Below, one piece after another: positions 1 to 9,205 of a stretch of 64,000 nt of DNA. Each line of letters starts with the position of its first letter. Position 1 is the stretch's first letter. The DNA lies in contig NZ_JAAJTJ010000017.1 in the NCBI RefSeq assembly GCF_011030405.1, positions 1 to 64,000 of the forward strand, read 5' to 3'. The position numbers and the translations under genes were made by a program. Under the pieces are notes generated by a model. It worked only from the letters and a program-made list of their open reading frames with translations, was not told the origin of the DNA and did no database searches. The DNA is from Parapedobacter sp. SGR-10 (lineage in GTDB: Bacteria; Bacteroidota; Bacteroidia; Sphingobacteriales; Sphingobacteriaceae).

Positions 1-107
1 TTAATGAAAATATCGCTACATATACTTACTTTTTCATATGCGTAAAATATTGTAGTGGTGAAGGTACTTATTGATGATATAATCGAATGTTAAAGTAGAA
101 CATTAAA

Positions 108-1201
108 ATGGGATTTTTAAACAAAATTTTTGGTAAGAAAGAACAGCAGGTTCAGAACTATGGAGACTTTTGGGAATGGTTCAAAAACAATGAACAGGTC
201 TTTTATAATGTCGTAAAAAGTGGTAAGGACATTGAAACAGATTTTTTTGATAGGATGTCCCCAAAGCTTAAAGAAGTGAAGGATGGAATATTCTTTCTGA
301 CGGGAATGTGTGACGAGCATACGGCCGAACTGATATTTACGCCGGATGGATATATCAAAAACATTGTTTTTGTGGAAGAGCTCGTCAATGCAGCTCCGAC
401 ATTGACAAATTGGAGTTTACAGCATTAAAACCTGCAATGGACATCAAAAACGTCAGTATCCGAATGGGAGATTATACGTTTGATAGTGAGCACTTGTCGT
501 TTTATCCGATCGAACATGAAAATTATCCGGATGAGGTAGATATTGTCGTAATCCATGAAGACCTGAATGAAGAAAACAAAGCACTTATTACCAATGGAGT
601 TTATATTTTTCTGGACAATTATCTCGGCGAGCTGAATTCACTGACCGAGATTGACAACCTCACGGTAATATCCAAAGACCAGGTACAGCAAGAGTTGATT
701 CCCATAGGAAAGCTTAAAGATTATCTCATATGGCGGGAGAAAGAATTTGTGGAAAAATATAGCGGAACCCGTTATGATACCGAAAATGACCGTTACGCGA
801 GTTTGGAAGCAGAGCTGCAAAATGGGTTGCCTTTGATTGTTATCGTCAACACCACCTTGCTCGAATGGGATGCTAAGGCCTCACACCCCTGGATGTTGAA
901 AGTGGCCGTAAAATACGATGGTCGCCACAACAACGGTTTTCCTGACAAGAATACCTATGAACTGCTCAATCAGTTTGAAGATGATATCATGCTGGGGCTG
1001 AAGGACTTTGAAGGCTATCTCAATGTGGGAAGGGAAACTGCCGATGGAGAAAGGGTTATTTATTTTGCGTGTAAAGACTTTAGGAAACCGGCAAAAATCG
1101 TATATGATTTGACCGTAAGATATACAGACAAACTAGACTTGTCCTATGAGCTGTATAAAGATAAATACTGGCGGTCGCTGGATATGTTTAGACCGAATTA
1201 A
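108..1201 (+). pseudogene. DUF695-type protein, frameshifted into two pieces
   Basis: Two reading frames read as one protein: 108-428 (106 aa, starts MGFLNKIFGKKEQ) and 410-1201. The upstream frame runs off into an unrelated tail (WSLQH) after the stretch NAAPTLTNW. The downstream frame opens without an ATG, only a TTG, and continues with EFTALKPAMDIKNV. Inserting one G after the TGG at 411-413 restores NW-EFTALKPA, giving about 360 aa, so a single base appears to be missing. The family match to DUF695 (function unknown) is from memory of Bacteroidota homologues. It could be a true pseudogene, a programmed frameshift or a sequencing error; no slippery homopolymer is visible at the site. No operon partner is apparent. 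Confidence 0.72.
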
Positions 1202-1349
1202 AATATTTTGGGAAAACCATTGCTATCTTTTTTTGTTGTAACAAAAACGAGACAATATCGAAAAAATAAAGGTTATGCTATCGGTAGGGAAGGTAAGTTA
1301 GGGTTATCGTATCCTTATGAATAAGCAAAACCAAATAAACACACAACAT

Positions 1350-1826
1350 ATGAAAAAAAGTATCTTTATCCTTGCATTGGCCGCTGCCACAGCGGCTTGC
1401 AACAATTCAGGAAGACAACAAGAAGAAGCTACGGAGGAAATAACTCAAGCTGATACTATCGAGGCTATCGTTGTGCCCCCTGATATATTTGATAAGGAAT
1501 GGAAGCTTACGGGATTGAATGGCCAAGCTATTGTATTGGACACCTCGTTCAATGCTGAACCTCACCTGCTTTTTGACAAAGTCAATAACAGGGTAATAGG
1601 AAATGCCGGCTGTAATGGCTTTGGAGCCAATCTTGAACGCATAGGAGATACGGGTATAGTGATATCGGATATTGCCGCTACAGAGATGGCTTGTCCTAAT
1701 CTTGAAATTGAACAACAGTTTATCGAGGTCTTGAGAAAGGTGACGAGCTATCGTATCGAAGGCAATACACTGACACTCACAAGTGAAAACAACGAAGCGT
1801 CCGCTCAGTTGGAAAAGAGAAACTAA
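1350..1826 (+). CDS. META-domain (HslJ-like) lipoprotein
   Basis: Start taken at the ATG at 1350, which begins MKKSIFILALAAATAACNN, a classic lipoprotein signal with Cys after ATAA. The in-frame ATG at 1317 would only add 11 polar residues before the signal. The mature part, from about residue 45, has the META/HslJ pattern: KEWKLTGLNG, a central GNAGCNGFGA and the downstream ATEMACPN segment, each with a Cys, and a C-terminal beta strand TLTLTSENN. META-domain proteins are small envelope proteins linked in other bacteria to stress or drug tolerance; the role here is not known. It stands alone, convergent with the MocR-type gene. Confidence 0.88.
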   Translation: MKKSIFILALAAATAACNNSGRQQEEATEEITQADTIEAIVVPPDIFDKEWKLTGLNGQAIVLDTSFNAEPHLLFDKVNNRVIGNAGCNGFGANLERIGDTGIVISDIAATEMACPNLEIEQQFIEVLRKVTSYRIEGNTLTLTSENNEASAQLEKRN

Positions 1827-1884
1827 TCTTCTTTAACCCATGTTTCCTTGCAAACAAAGGAGGCATGGGTTGAATAACCGTTTT

Positions 1885-3372
1885 TTAACCCTCTATTTCA
1901 TACAAACTCTCTTGAAGAATAGACAGGGCTGCTGTCATCTCTTCTGTGGTCATATGACCGAATCCCAAACGCATCGCCGTTGTTTGTCGATTTTGATAGA
2001 GGATGTTTTTGGGAATAAAAAGATCGCGCTTTTGGCATTGCTTGGCAAGGCGTAGGAGAGGTATAGGGTTATTCCATTCTAACCATAATGCTAGCCCTCC
2101 ACTGGTTTTTTGGTAGGTTAACCTGTCTGAAAACCGTTGTTCTAATAAATTACAGAGGTGGTCACGCCGTTCACGGTATATTTTGAGTGATTTTTTAAGG
2201 AATCGGTGTATATCGCCTTCCTCGATCAGTTCACCCAACACGTGTTCCATCAATATATCACCCTGATGGTCTATCAGCCCAATGTATTTTTGCAATTCGC
2301 TCATCAGATTGATGGGAGCGACTACAAAACCTGCCCGGAAACTCGGCGCTAAGGACTTACCAAATGTACCTATATAAATGACCATCCCTTCTACGTCTGC
2401 ACTGGCGATTGGCATGGCAATGCCTTTTTCATATTGAAAATCATAGTCGTAATCGTCTTCGACAATGACAAACCCGTATTCCTGCGCTAGTTTGAGCAAA
2501 GCTATCCGTCTTTCAGCACTAAGCGGCACTGTTGTCGGGTAATGATGGTGTGGTGTGACGTAGATAAGCCGTACCTTTTTATGCTTTAGTTTGGCGTGGA
2601 TAGCGTCTGTATCTATTCCATCTTTGTCCAGGGGAATAGTTTCTATTTTTGCTCCGGCATCCTGAAAAATCATGTTGGCCGCAAAGTTACTCCATTCTGC
2701 CACAAGTACCAGATCATCTTTTTTGAGTAGCAGCTTGGCAATCAGATACAGACTCATTTCGGTGCCACGGGTGATCAGAAGGTTATTTTTTGAAATATGC
2801 AACCCACGCGAATAGTTGAGATAATTGCTCAGTTGCTCCCGAAAATAGGTGCTTCCTTCATAATTGTAGTGTTCGAATTTTCGACGAGTGCTTTTCCTTT
2901 TTATGGAAGCAGAATAAAGGCTGGATAGTCGGTCAAACTGTGTCAGACGAACATCGGGTGTGCCATCGTTGAATTGGTATTGATTGGAAGCATATTCGAA
3001 TGGGCTGTTCAAGATGTTGGATATAGAAAAATCGAACCCCGTCCTTTCGGGGTATTGTACCAAGGATACCGTCGATGTATGCCATCTGTGCTTATTGTTG
3101 TGACTGTTGTTGATCACAAAAGTACCCTTATTCGGTACGGTTTCGATCCAACCCTGTGCTTCCAATTCCTGGTAGGCATTCACGATGGTCTGTCTATGTA
3201 CCTGCAAGAGTTGGCTCAAGGTGCGTGTGCCGGGTAGTTTAATCCCCAAGGGTAGGTATCCCCGTTGTATGGCATTGACCAGTTGTTGGGCCAATTGTAG
3301 ATAGAGAGCAGACGTATGGTGTCTGTCCAATTGGATAAAACTTAAAAATGGAATTTCAGCCGGACTACTCAT
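1885..3372 (-). CDS. MocR/PdxR-type regulator (GntR HTH fused to aminotransferase fold)
   Basis: The first ~75 residues form a GntR winged helix (LYLQLAQQLVNAI..., LPGTRTLSQLLQVHRQT, GWIETVPNKGTFVI). The rest is a fold-type I PLP aminotransferase domain with VIVEDDYDYDF (the PLP Asp) and the Schiff-base Lys in GTFGKSLAPSFRAGF. Start is placed at the ATG at 3372 (MSSPAEIPFLSF) because the extra 29 residues upstream are not conserved-looking and overlap the heptamer array. Such proteins sense PLP or amino compounds and usually control a divergent gene; here that gene is the TonB receptor at 3526, with the repeat array in the shared promoter region. The target is an inference. Confidence 0.88.
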   Translation of the reverse strand: MSSPAEIPFLSFIQLDRHHTSALYLQLAQQLVNAIQRGYLPLGIKLPGTRTLSQLLQVHRQTIVNAYQELEAQGWIETVPNKGTFVINNSHNNKHRWHTSTVSLVQYPERTGFDFSISNILNSPFEYASNQYQFNDGTPDVRLTQFDRLSSLYSASIKRKSTRRKFEHYNYEGSTYFREQLSNYLNYSRGLHISKNNLLITRGTEMSLYLIAKLLLKKDDLVLVAEWSNFAANMIFQDAGAKIETIPLDKDGIDTDAIHAKLKHKKVRLIYVTPHHHYPTTVPLSAERRIALLKLAQEYGFVIVEDDYDYDFQYEKGIAMPIASADVEGMVIYIGTFGKSLAPSFRAGFVVAPINLMSELQKYIGLIDHQGDILMEHVLGELIEEGDIHRFLKKSLKIYRERRDHLCNLLEQRFSDRLTYQKTSGGLALWLEWNNPIPLLRLAKQCQKRDLFIPKNILYQNRQTTAMRLGFGHMTTEEMTAALSILQESLYEIEG

Positions 3373-3429
3373 ATTCTTAAAAGTGGACTGGTTAAGTGTG
3401 CCGGAAAGATACGAGTTTTGTGTGAATTT

Positions 3430-3516
3430 TATAGGCTTTAGGCGATAAGCTATAGGCAATAGGCTTTTTATAGCTTTGGGCTTATGGCATATAGCTTACA
3501 GCCTATAGCCTAAACT
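3430..3516. repeat. degenerate heptanucleotide array (NNTAGGC type)
   Basis: Reads in 7-nt steps as TATAGGC, TTTAGGC, GATAAGC, TATAGGC, AATAGGC, one 10-nt unit TTTTTATAGC, then TTTGGGC, TTATGGC, ATATAGC, TTACAGC, CTATAGC, CTAAACT. Units late in the array are near reverse complements of early ones, so it can also fold. It fills the promoter region between the MocR-type regulator and the TonB receptor and ends 9 nt before the receptor ATG. Confidence 0.75.
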
Positions 3517-3525
3517 TTTAATAAT

Positions 3526-5397
3526 ATGTTGAGAAAATTTGTGCTTTTGGGTGTCTTTGCTACACCGCTCGTGAGTTTAGCCCAGTCTATGGGACAGGAT
3601 ACCACTGTCATGTCAGAAGTTGTCGTATCCGAAAACCGTCTGCAAATTCCATTTAGTAAATCTACAAGAAATATACAGGTAGTCACGAGGGAGGATATAC
3701 AACGATTGTCCGTGAAGTCTGTCAATGAAGTCTTGGCTTTTGTCGGCGGAGTAGATGTGCGGCAGCGTGGGCCTTTCGGTACGCAGACTGACATCGGGAT
3801 AGACGGTGGCAGTTTTGACCAAACATTGATTTTGCTGAATGGTGTTAAGATTTCGGATGCACAGACCGGACATCATTCGATGAATATTCCTGTGCCATTG
3901 GATGCGGTGGAACGCATTGAGGTATTGAGAGGCCCTGCGGCACGCGTCTATGGGATCAATGCACTTACGGGAGCCATCAATATCATCACTAAAAATCAGG
4001 AAAGCAATTCTTTTTCTGTCCATGCACAGGCAGGTTCTGGATTCAAAGAGAAGGAAGAGGGAGATGGTGGAGGTATCTATGGCGGTGGAAGCCTCCAGTT
4101 GGTGGCCAACATTGGTAGCCGTTCTTTCCAAAATCTATTGACCGTATCGCAGGATCTATCCAATGGTCAACGGTACAATACAGCATCCCACAACAGAAAG
4201 GCGTTCTATCAGGCTCGTCTGCACGTTGATAAAGACAATAGTATACACTGGATGGCCGGAACCATCCACAATACTTTTGGGGCCAATGGCTATTATGCTG
4301 CTCCGGGAGATAAAGAATCGCAAGAAGTAGTCAATACCTCCATCGTCAGCGTAGGATCGGATCACAAAATAAGTCCTCGTTTTACCCTCAAGCCTCGAAT
4401 CAGCTACCGATACAATGAAGACGATTACCGTTATTACAGGGATGATCTGAGCAAAGCTCGCTCGGAGCATAGCACAAACGCTTTTTCGGCAGAATTGAAC
4501 AGCACTTTCCAATCTTCTATCGGTGATTTTGGTTTTGGCTTGGAGACACGTTCCGAGAAGATCGAAAGTACCAACATCGGCAACCATAGCCGCAATAACC
4601 ACGGTGCCTATGCTGAATATCGTACCGAAGCCATTCGCAATGTACTATTGAACGTAGGCACATACCTCAATTACAATACAGATTATGGTTGGCAGGTGTT
4701 TCCGGGTTTGGATGTCGCGTATCTATTCCATCCTTCGTGGAAAGTGGCGTTCAATATTGGTTCCAGTCAACGCATCCCATCTTTTACGGACCTGTATCTC
4801 AATCAACCTGCCAATATCGGAAATCCAGATCTTAAATCGGAGAATGCATGGCAGTACGAAGCCTCTATGCAATATCATGCCGGGAGCGTAAAGGTACAGA
4901 CGGGTTATTTTTATAGAAATATTACTGAATTTATCGATTGGATCCGGGAAAATGAAGCTGATCCTTATCAACCGTACAATTTTGGTGAAAATAGAGTGCA
5001 AGGCTTCAACTTTAGTGTAGGGCAACAGTTGCGGATAAATGAACAAAGTTCATTTAGTTATCAAGGTAGCTACAATTACCTCGTTCCGAAAGATCTTGTG
5101 TACGAGAGCGATATCCAATCCAAATATATCTTGGAAAGCTTAAAACATCAAGCTATCTTTCGATTAGCCTATCAGTATGATGTATGGCATATTTCATCGG
5201 GCAATAGATTTATCAAGAGAGAGTTGAAAAACAGTTACTTTTTGACGGATTTACGTGTCGCATATCGTCACAAAGGGGTGAATTTGTATGCAGATGTGAC
5301 AAATGCGCTGGATAAGTCGTATATAGAGACAGCAGCAGTTCCTTTGCCGGGCAGATGGTTTTCTTTGGGAATAAATTATACGTTGAGTATGAGATAA
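3526..5397 (+). CDS. TonB-dependent outer-membrane receptor
   Basis: 623 aa with a signal peptide (MLRKFVLLGVFATPLVSLAQ), then a TonB-box-like stretch TTVMSEVVVSENR, a plug domain (about 45-160: IQVVTREDIQRLSVKSVNEVL, ILLNGVKISD, ERIEVLRGPAARVYG, LTGAINIITK) and a 22-strand-type beta barrel ending in an aromatic-rich C terminus. It is short and lacks the carboxypeptidase-like N-terminal domain of SusC proteins, which fits the BtuB/siderophore-receptor class rather than a glycan importer. No riboswitch, Fur-like box or partner ABC genes are seen, so the substrate cannot be named. Divergent from the MocR-type regulator, which may control it. Confidence 0.9.
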   Translation: MLRKFVLLGVFATPLVSLAQSMGQDTTVMSEVVVSENRLQIPFSKSTRNIQVVTREDIQRLSVKSVNEVLAFVGGVDVRQRGPFGTQTDIGIDGGSFDQTLILLNGVKISDAQTGHHSMNIPVPLDAVERIEVLRGPAARVYGINALTGAINIITKNQESNSFSVHAQAGSGFKEKEEGDGGGIYGGGSLQLVANIGSRSFQNLLTVSQDLSNGQRYNTASHNRKAFYQARLHVDKDNSIHWMAGTIHNTFGANGYYAAPGDKESQEVVNTSIVSVGSDHKISPRFTLKPRISYRYNEDDYRYYRDDLSKARSEHSTNAFSAELNSTFQSSIGDFGFGLETRSEKIESTNIGNHSRNNHGAYAEYRTEAIRNVLLNVGTYLNYNTDYGWQVFPGLDVAYLFHPSWKVAFNIGSSQRIPSFTDLYLNQPANIGNPDLKSENAWQYEASMQYHAGSVKVQTGYFYRNITEFIDWIRENEADPYQPYNFGENRVQGFNFSVGQQLRINEQSSFSYQGSYNYLVPKDLVYESDIQSKYILESLKHQAIFRLAYQYDVWHISSGNRFIKRELKNSYFLTDLRVAYRHKGVNLYADVTNALDKSYIETAAVPLPGRWFSLGINYTLSMR

Positions 5398-5404
5398 TGA
5401 TCTA

Positions 5405-5424
5405 TGGTGGGTCTAAGCCCACCA
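5405..5424. terminator. inverted repeat between convergent genes
   Basis: TGGTGGG (5405-5411) pairs with CCCACCA (5418-5424) across a 6-nt loop. It sits 8 nt after the TonB receptor stop and 8 nt before the stop of the convergent gene, so it could end transcription from both sides. It has no T-run, so termination is uncertain. Confidence 0.45.
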
Positions 5425-5431
5425 CAACAGC

Positions 5432-5812
5432 TCAATATACCTTTGGACTTTCCAACAGGTCCGTGATACATCCCAATACTTCAAACTCGCTATGTCCATC
5501 TTCCAACATTGAGAAAGTCAGGTAAGCGGCGTATATTTCGGTACTGAACATGATGTGCTTGTCCTCCACAATAGTGTCTATAATCTCGTCACGTATGTCG
5601 AGACCGATATGCTGAAGCTCGTTATGCAGGCTGGTGGATATGGTTTCATGACATTCTCCGGAGGCAAATCCTACAATAATGTGGAGTAGCAAGGTGTCAA
5701 ATACATCAGACCCTAGGTCTTTGAATTTGTTGGCATAAAGCTCGTAATCAAATCGCTGTTTGGCACTGTTCACGATTTTATCCCAAATGAGAAATTCTGT
5801 TGTTGTTTGCAT
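5432..5812 (-). CDS. hypothetical protein, 126 aa
   Basis: Not recognised. The ATG at 5812 (MQTTTEFLIWDKIV) is preferred over an upstream TTG. The protein is acidic, predicted mostly helical, with no signal peptide or membrane segment, and has a regular amphipathic pattern (DVFDTLLLHIIVGFASGECHE). Codon use looks normal and the frame is clean, so it is likely real. Convergent with the TonB receptor gene. Confidence 0.6.
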   Translation of the reverse strand: MQTTTEFLIWDKIVNSAKQRFDYELYANKFKDLGSDVFDTLLLHIIVGFASGECHETISTSLHNELQHIGLDIRDEIIDTIVEDKHIMFSTEIYAAYLTFSMLEDGHSEFEVLGCITDLLESPKVY

Positions 5813-5821
5813 AGGACACAA

Positions 5822-6102
5822 GTTTATAACGTAATAAATATAACGAAAAAAAACTTTTAGAACAAAATAAAAAGGTGTTTTTGTAGATACGTTGTACTGT
5901 GCCTAGCTCTAACCTATCGTGTATATACCTCTCTAAAGAATACATCCCGATATATCGGAACGCCAGATTTGTGCTAGCGCACGCGTGTCGCGAGTGCTTA
6001 AAATTTGGTCTTTACCATTCATTTCCTTCTTTCCAAAATTTTATGGATATTGTGGAGAAGATTTTTTATTAAGTTTATATATAAAGGTAATAGGGTAAGA
6101 AT
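5822..6102. other. AT-rich intergenic region with small palindromes
   Basis: No gene seen. It contains a 12-nt palindrome CCGATATATCGG (5947-5958) and a GC-rich patch of short overlapping dyads around 5971-5998 (GCTAGCGCACGCGTG). The last 60 nt, before the SDR start, are AT-rich and probably hold its promoter. Confidence 0.4.
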
Positions 6103-6891
6103 ATGGATATTAATCTGTTAGGAAAAAAAGCATTGATCGGAGGTAGTTCTTCGGGAATCGGCCGGGCTATCGCGCTACAGTTGGCCAAGTGTGGGGCAGA
6201 AGTGATATTGATGTCAAGATCGGAAGATAAGTTGAAATCCACCTTGTTAGAATTGGATACCTCTCACGGTCAAGACCACGGATATCTTGTAACAGATTTT
6301 AACAATTATCATCTTCACAAGAAAAATATAACGGATTTCTTTGCCCGTCAAGGGGTCGATATCTTGATCAACAACACACAAGGCCCGACTGCGGGTACAG
6401 TTCTTTCGAAGGGAGAGGAAGATTACCGGCAGGCATTTGAATTGTTGTTTCAGCATGCAGTATATACGACCCAATTGGCACTTCCATATATGAAAGAGCA
6501 GGGATTTGGTCGTATAATCAATGTGTCATCCATGACGGTCAAAGAGCCTCAGGATAATCTGGTGCTCTCTAATACCATGCGGACAGCACTGGTCTCGTGG
6601 AGCAAATCCTTGTCCAATGCTGTAGCTAAAGATGGCATTACGGTCAACTCTATCTTGACAGGCTATTTTGAAACGGATCGATTGAACAGCTTGATGGACG
6701 CGCAGGCCAAAGCTGAGGGACGTGCTTTTGAAGAGGTGCGGAAGCAAAGAATGTGCGCTGTACCCGTGCAGAGATTGGGGCAACCCGAAGAATATGGATA
6801 TCTTGTCGCCTTTTTGGCATCGGAATATGCTTCCTTCTTAACGGGAGCTGGCATACCGTTGGATGGCGGGATTTCGGGTACGTTGTTTTGA
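6103..6891 (+). CDS. atypical SDR family protein (no catalytic Tyr)
   Basis: 262 aa Rossmann protein: cofactor loop GGSSSGIGRAIA (residues ~13-24), NNTQGPTAG in place of NNAG, and C-terminal GAGIPLDGG. The active-site segment reads NVSSMTVKEPQDN followed by LVLSNTMRTAL. Counting from the conserved Ser, the position of the catalytic Tyr is Ser and that of the Lys is Arg. A known SDR subgroup related to beta-ketoacyl-ACP reductase (LILSN...R type) has this change, so it is a family trait rather than damage. Whether it is a dehydrogenase, another enzyme or a binding protein is not clear. Convergent with the MFS gene. Confidence 0.85.
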   Translation: MDINLLGKKALIGGSSSGIGRAIALQLAKCGAEVILMSRSEDKLKSTLLELDTSHGQDHGYLVTDFNNYHLHKKNITDFFARQGVDILINNTQGPTAGTVLSKGEEDYRQAFELLFQHAVYTTQLALPYMKEQGFGRIINVSSMTVKEPQDNLVLSNTMRTALVSWSKSLSNAVAKDGITVNSILTGYFETDRLNSLMDAQAKAEGRAFEEVRKQRMCAVPVQRLGQPEEYGYLVAFLASEYASFLTGAGIPLDGGISGTLF

Positions 6892-6916
6892 TTTTTAATC
6901 TATGTGTATAGAGATG

Positions 6917-6940
6917 AGAGACGTAAGATCTTACGTCTCT
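6917..6940. repeat. 24-nt perfect palindrome of the AGAGACG family
   Basis: Left half AGAGACGTAAGA (6917-6928) is the exact reverse complement of the right half (6929-6940). It lies between the convergent SDR and MFS genes and ends 12 nt before the MFS stop. Arms match those at 48227, 49918 and 63766. Confidence 0.85.
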
Positions 6941-6951
6941 ACAATGTTTCT

Positions 6952-8151
6952 TTATCCTACTTTTCTAAGGTAAGGTTCCTGCTGACCGTCGATCACCTTG
7001 GTTTCTTTTCTCTCTACTTTTTTTAAGAACACAAAAGCCAAGACGGCTCCTGCGGATGCCATAACTACACCGATCAATGAAGGGTAATTGTACGCAAAAC
7101 CATAGGCAATGGGAATGGCACCAAAATATGCTCCTAATGAATTGCCGATATTGAAGGATGCCTGTCCACCGGCGGCTGCAAAAGTTTCTGCACCTTTGGC
7201 ATTATTGATGAGCATCATTTGCAGAGGTGACCCTATCGTGAAGGCAACCATGCCTGTAATGAACGCCATTGGATAGGCCAATGCGGTGATATGTGCCGTA
7301 AAGAACAGTATGGTAAGACATAGTGCCATGGATGAAAAACACAGTATAGCGGCTTTACTCGGCGAAATGGTGTCAGCCAGTTTTCCACCGATGATGTTTC
7401 CAAAAAACATACCCACGCCAATCAATATCATAACGGTAGAAATGCTTTCGGGTGCAAGACCAGATACCGAGGTGACCAATTTTGAAATGTAGCTGATCCA
7501 GGCAAACAGGCCTCCTGTTCCGATAGCGATGACAGCTACCATGAGCCATGCATCCCATCGCTTAAAGTAACTGATCTGTTTCTTGATATTATTGCTTTTG
7601 TTTACAGGTAGTTGTGGCATCCAAAAATAGATAGCCAAACAGGTGACAAGACCGAGTAAGCTAATGGCTCCATATGTAAGTTGCCAAGCATAATGATGCC
7701 CTATATAAGTTCCGAAGGGTACTCCGGCGAGATTGGCGATGGTCATACCCGTAAACATGACCGATATGCCTTGGGCTTCTTTCCCCGGTTTTGCCAATTG
7801 GGCGGCCACGACAGAACCTATACCGAAGAATGCACCGTGCGGAAGACCGGCGGCAAACCGTGCCAGGAAAAGCGACCAATGTGTGGGCGCTAAGGTAAAG
7901 AGACCGTTAAAAAAGAAGAATAGAAGCATCAGGAAAAGCAACACCCGCTTGGGAGGATAGGTCGAGGACAATGCGACCAAGGTAGGTGCTCCGACGACGA
8001 CGCCCAATGCATAAAGACCGATCAGGTTGCTTGCTGTAGGGATATCGATACCGATGTCTTTGGCAATATCGGGCAGTATACCCATCATTGTGAATTCTGT
8101 CATTCCTATGGCTAATCCGCCAAATGCCAAAGCAATCAATCCTTTATTCAT
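6952..8151 (-). CDS. MFS transporter, AraJ/YdhP-type drug or sugar efflux (DHA1)
   Basis: 399 aa, about 12 hydrophobic segments. The N terminus MNKGLIALAFGGLAIGMTEF and the loop GLPHGAFFGIGS are typical of the AraJ/YdhP group of proton-driven exporters; the GTYIGHHYAW motif after TM5 is also typical. The inner membrane is the expected location. The ATG at 8151 is the only sensible start. Substrate unknown. The next gene upstream on this strand (8245-8688) is 93 nt away and may be separately transcribed. Confidence 0.9.
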   Translation of the reverse strand: MNKGLIALAFGGLAIGMTEFTMMGILPDIAKDIGIDIPTASNLIGLYALGVVVGAPTLVALSSTYPPKRVLLFLMLLFFFFNGLFTLAPTHWSLFLARFAAGLPHGAFFGIGSVVAAQLAKPGKEAQGISVMFTGMTIANLAGVPFGTYIGHHYAWQLTYGAISLLGLVTCLAIYFWMPQLPVNKSNNIKKQISYFKRWDAWLMVAVIAIGTGGLFAWISYISKLVTSVSGLAPESISTVMILIGVGMFFGNIIGGKLADTISPSKAAILCFSSMALCLTILFFTAHITALAYPMAFITGMVAFTIGSPLQMMLINNAKGAETFAAAGGQASFNIGNSLGAYFGAIPIAYGFAYNYPSLIGVVMASAGAVLAFVFLKKVERKETKVIDGQQEPYLRKVG

Positions 8152-8244
8152 ATTATTCTGTTGCCCAATTCTGAAATCGGCACAAAGATAGAAAAAGGAA
8201 TGTCAATTCTATGTTAAGAAGTCGATCAAAGCATATATTGCCAA

Positions 8245-8688
8245 CTAAGGCAATTTAAAAGCTTGTCTGGCCAGGAGTTTCCAACCGTCAGACGCTTTTG
8301 TCCATACCAATACAATACCTAGTCTTATGTCGGCGGGACCTTTGCCGGGATCGTTTGTTCTGGCCAATAAGGTATGTCTCACAATGGCTGTGTTATCTTC
8401 TATATCGATGTGTTGGTCTTCGATCTTTATCTCCTCAAATACCGAAGCTCCGGAGGCGATGGTTTCGACAAATTCCGATTTGTTTTCGATTTTTCCGCTC
8501 GAATGACCGTAAGACAGTTTGTCCGAAGCCAAACCACTCAGGCTTGCGCTGTCTGCTTGGAGCATGGCCTGTACAAGTTTGTCCACGGCTTGCTCGATAG
8601 GTACTACCGATGTTTCATCGGATGGGGCAGAAGGGGTTCCACAAGAGGCCATCAGAATAACCGTGGCTAGAATGAGTTTTGTTGACAT
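8245..8688 (-). CDS. DUF4440/NTF2-like lipoprotein
   Basis: 147 aa. Signal MSTKLILATVILMASCG with lipobox LMASC. The mature part resembles SnoaL/DUF4440 NTF2-like proteins: VDKLVQAMLQADSASL helix, SGLASDKLSYGHSSG, a central IVRHTLLARTND strand and the end strand IVLVWTKASDGWKLLARQ. Proteins of this kind bind small ligands or act as periplasmic accessory factors; no catalytic role can be assigned. Same strand as the MFS exporter. Confidence 0.8.
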   Translation of the reverse strand: MSTKLILATVILMASCGTPSAPSDETSVVPIEQAVDKLVQAMLQADSASLSGLASDKLSYGHSSGKIENKSEFVETIASGASVFEEIKIEDQHIDIEDNTAIVRHTLLARTNDPGKGPADIRLGIVLVWTKASDGWKLLARQAFKLP

Positions 8689-8887
8689 ATTTGTTGATTT
8701 AAATCGTGTTGACGATATAAATATACGTTAACAATTTATCAATTGCCATCTAAAAACAGAATTTCTATAAAATCTGAACTTTATCCATTCTCGACAAGAT
8801 GTATGAATTTTACTTTTCGAAGGCTTTGTTGCCAGAAATAGGGAAGTTGCATGATTTCTTCTTATCTTTAAAAAAAGAAAGTTACGT

Positions 8888-9202
8888 ATGAAACAGCTAT
8901 TGGTTGCTTCATTGGCAATGCTGCTGATGTCGTCCTGCAATTTTTTGGTAAATAATGAAACATCCAAAAAAGAGTTTGTGGATGGTTGTAAAAAAGAGTT
9001 TGTGCAGATGGGGGTAGAAGTGGAGGATGGTCTTGTAGAGGACTATTGCACTTGTTCGGCAGACAAAATACTATCCAAGTTTGATATTATTGACCTGATC
9101 AAAATGAATGATACAACCAGTCAGGTGTACAGGGAATCGCAGGAGTTGATAAAACCTTGTCTCGATGCATTCAGAGCACAATTGGAAGAACCGGAATATT
9201 AA
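8888..9202 (+). CDS. small Cys-containing lipoprotein, first gene of the lipid operon
   Basis: 104 aa. Signal MKQLLVASLAMLLMSSCN with lipobox LMSSC. The mature chain is acidic and has four further Cys (DGCKKEF, EDYCTCSAD, IKPCLDA), which could form disulfides or bind a ligand. Not assigned to a named family. Only 3 nt separate it from the HMG-CoA reductase gene, so it probably shares the promoter and opens the operon that runs to 19670. A TATCTTTA box at 8863-8870 may be its -7 element. Confidence 0.8.
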   Translation: MKQLLVASLAMLLMSSCNFLVNNETSKKEFVDGCKKEFVQMGVEVEDGLVEDYCTCSADKILSKFDIIDLIKMNDTTSQVYRESQELIKPCLDAFRAQLEEPEY

Positions 9203-9205
9203 CAT

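Noticed and set aside
3526-5397. Vitamin B12 receptor with a cobalamin riboswitch
   Set aside because: The receptor size fits, but no cobalamin-riboswitch-like leader is present; the leader is a heptamer array.
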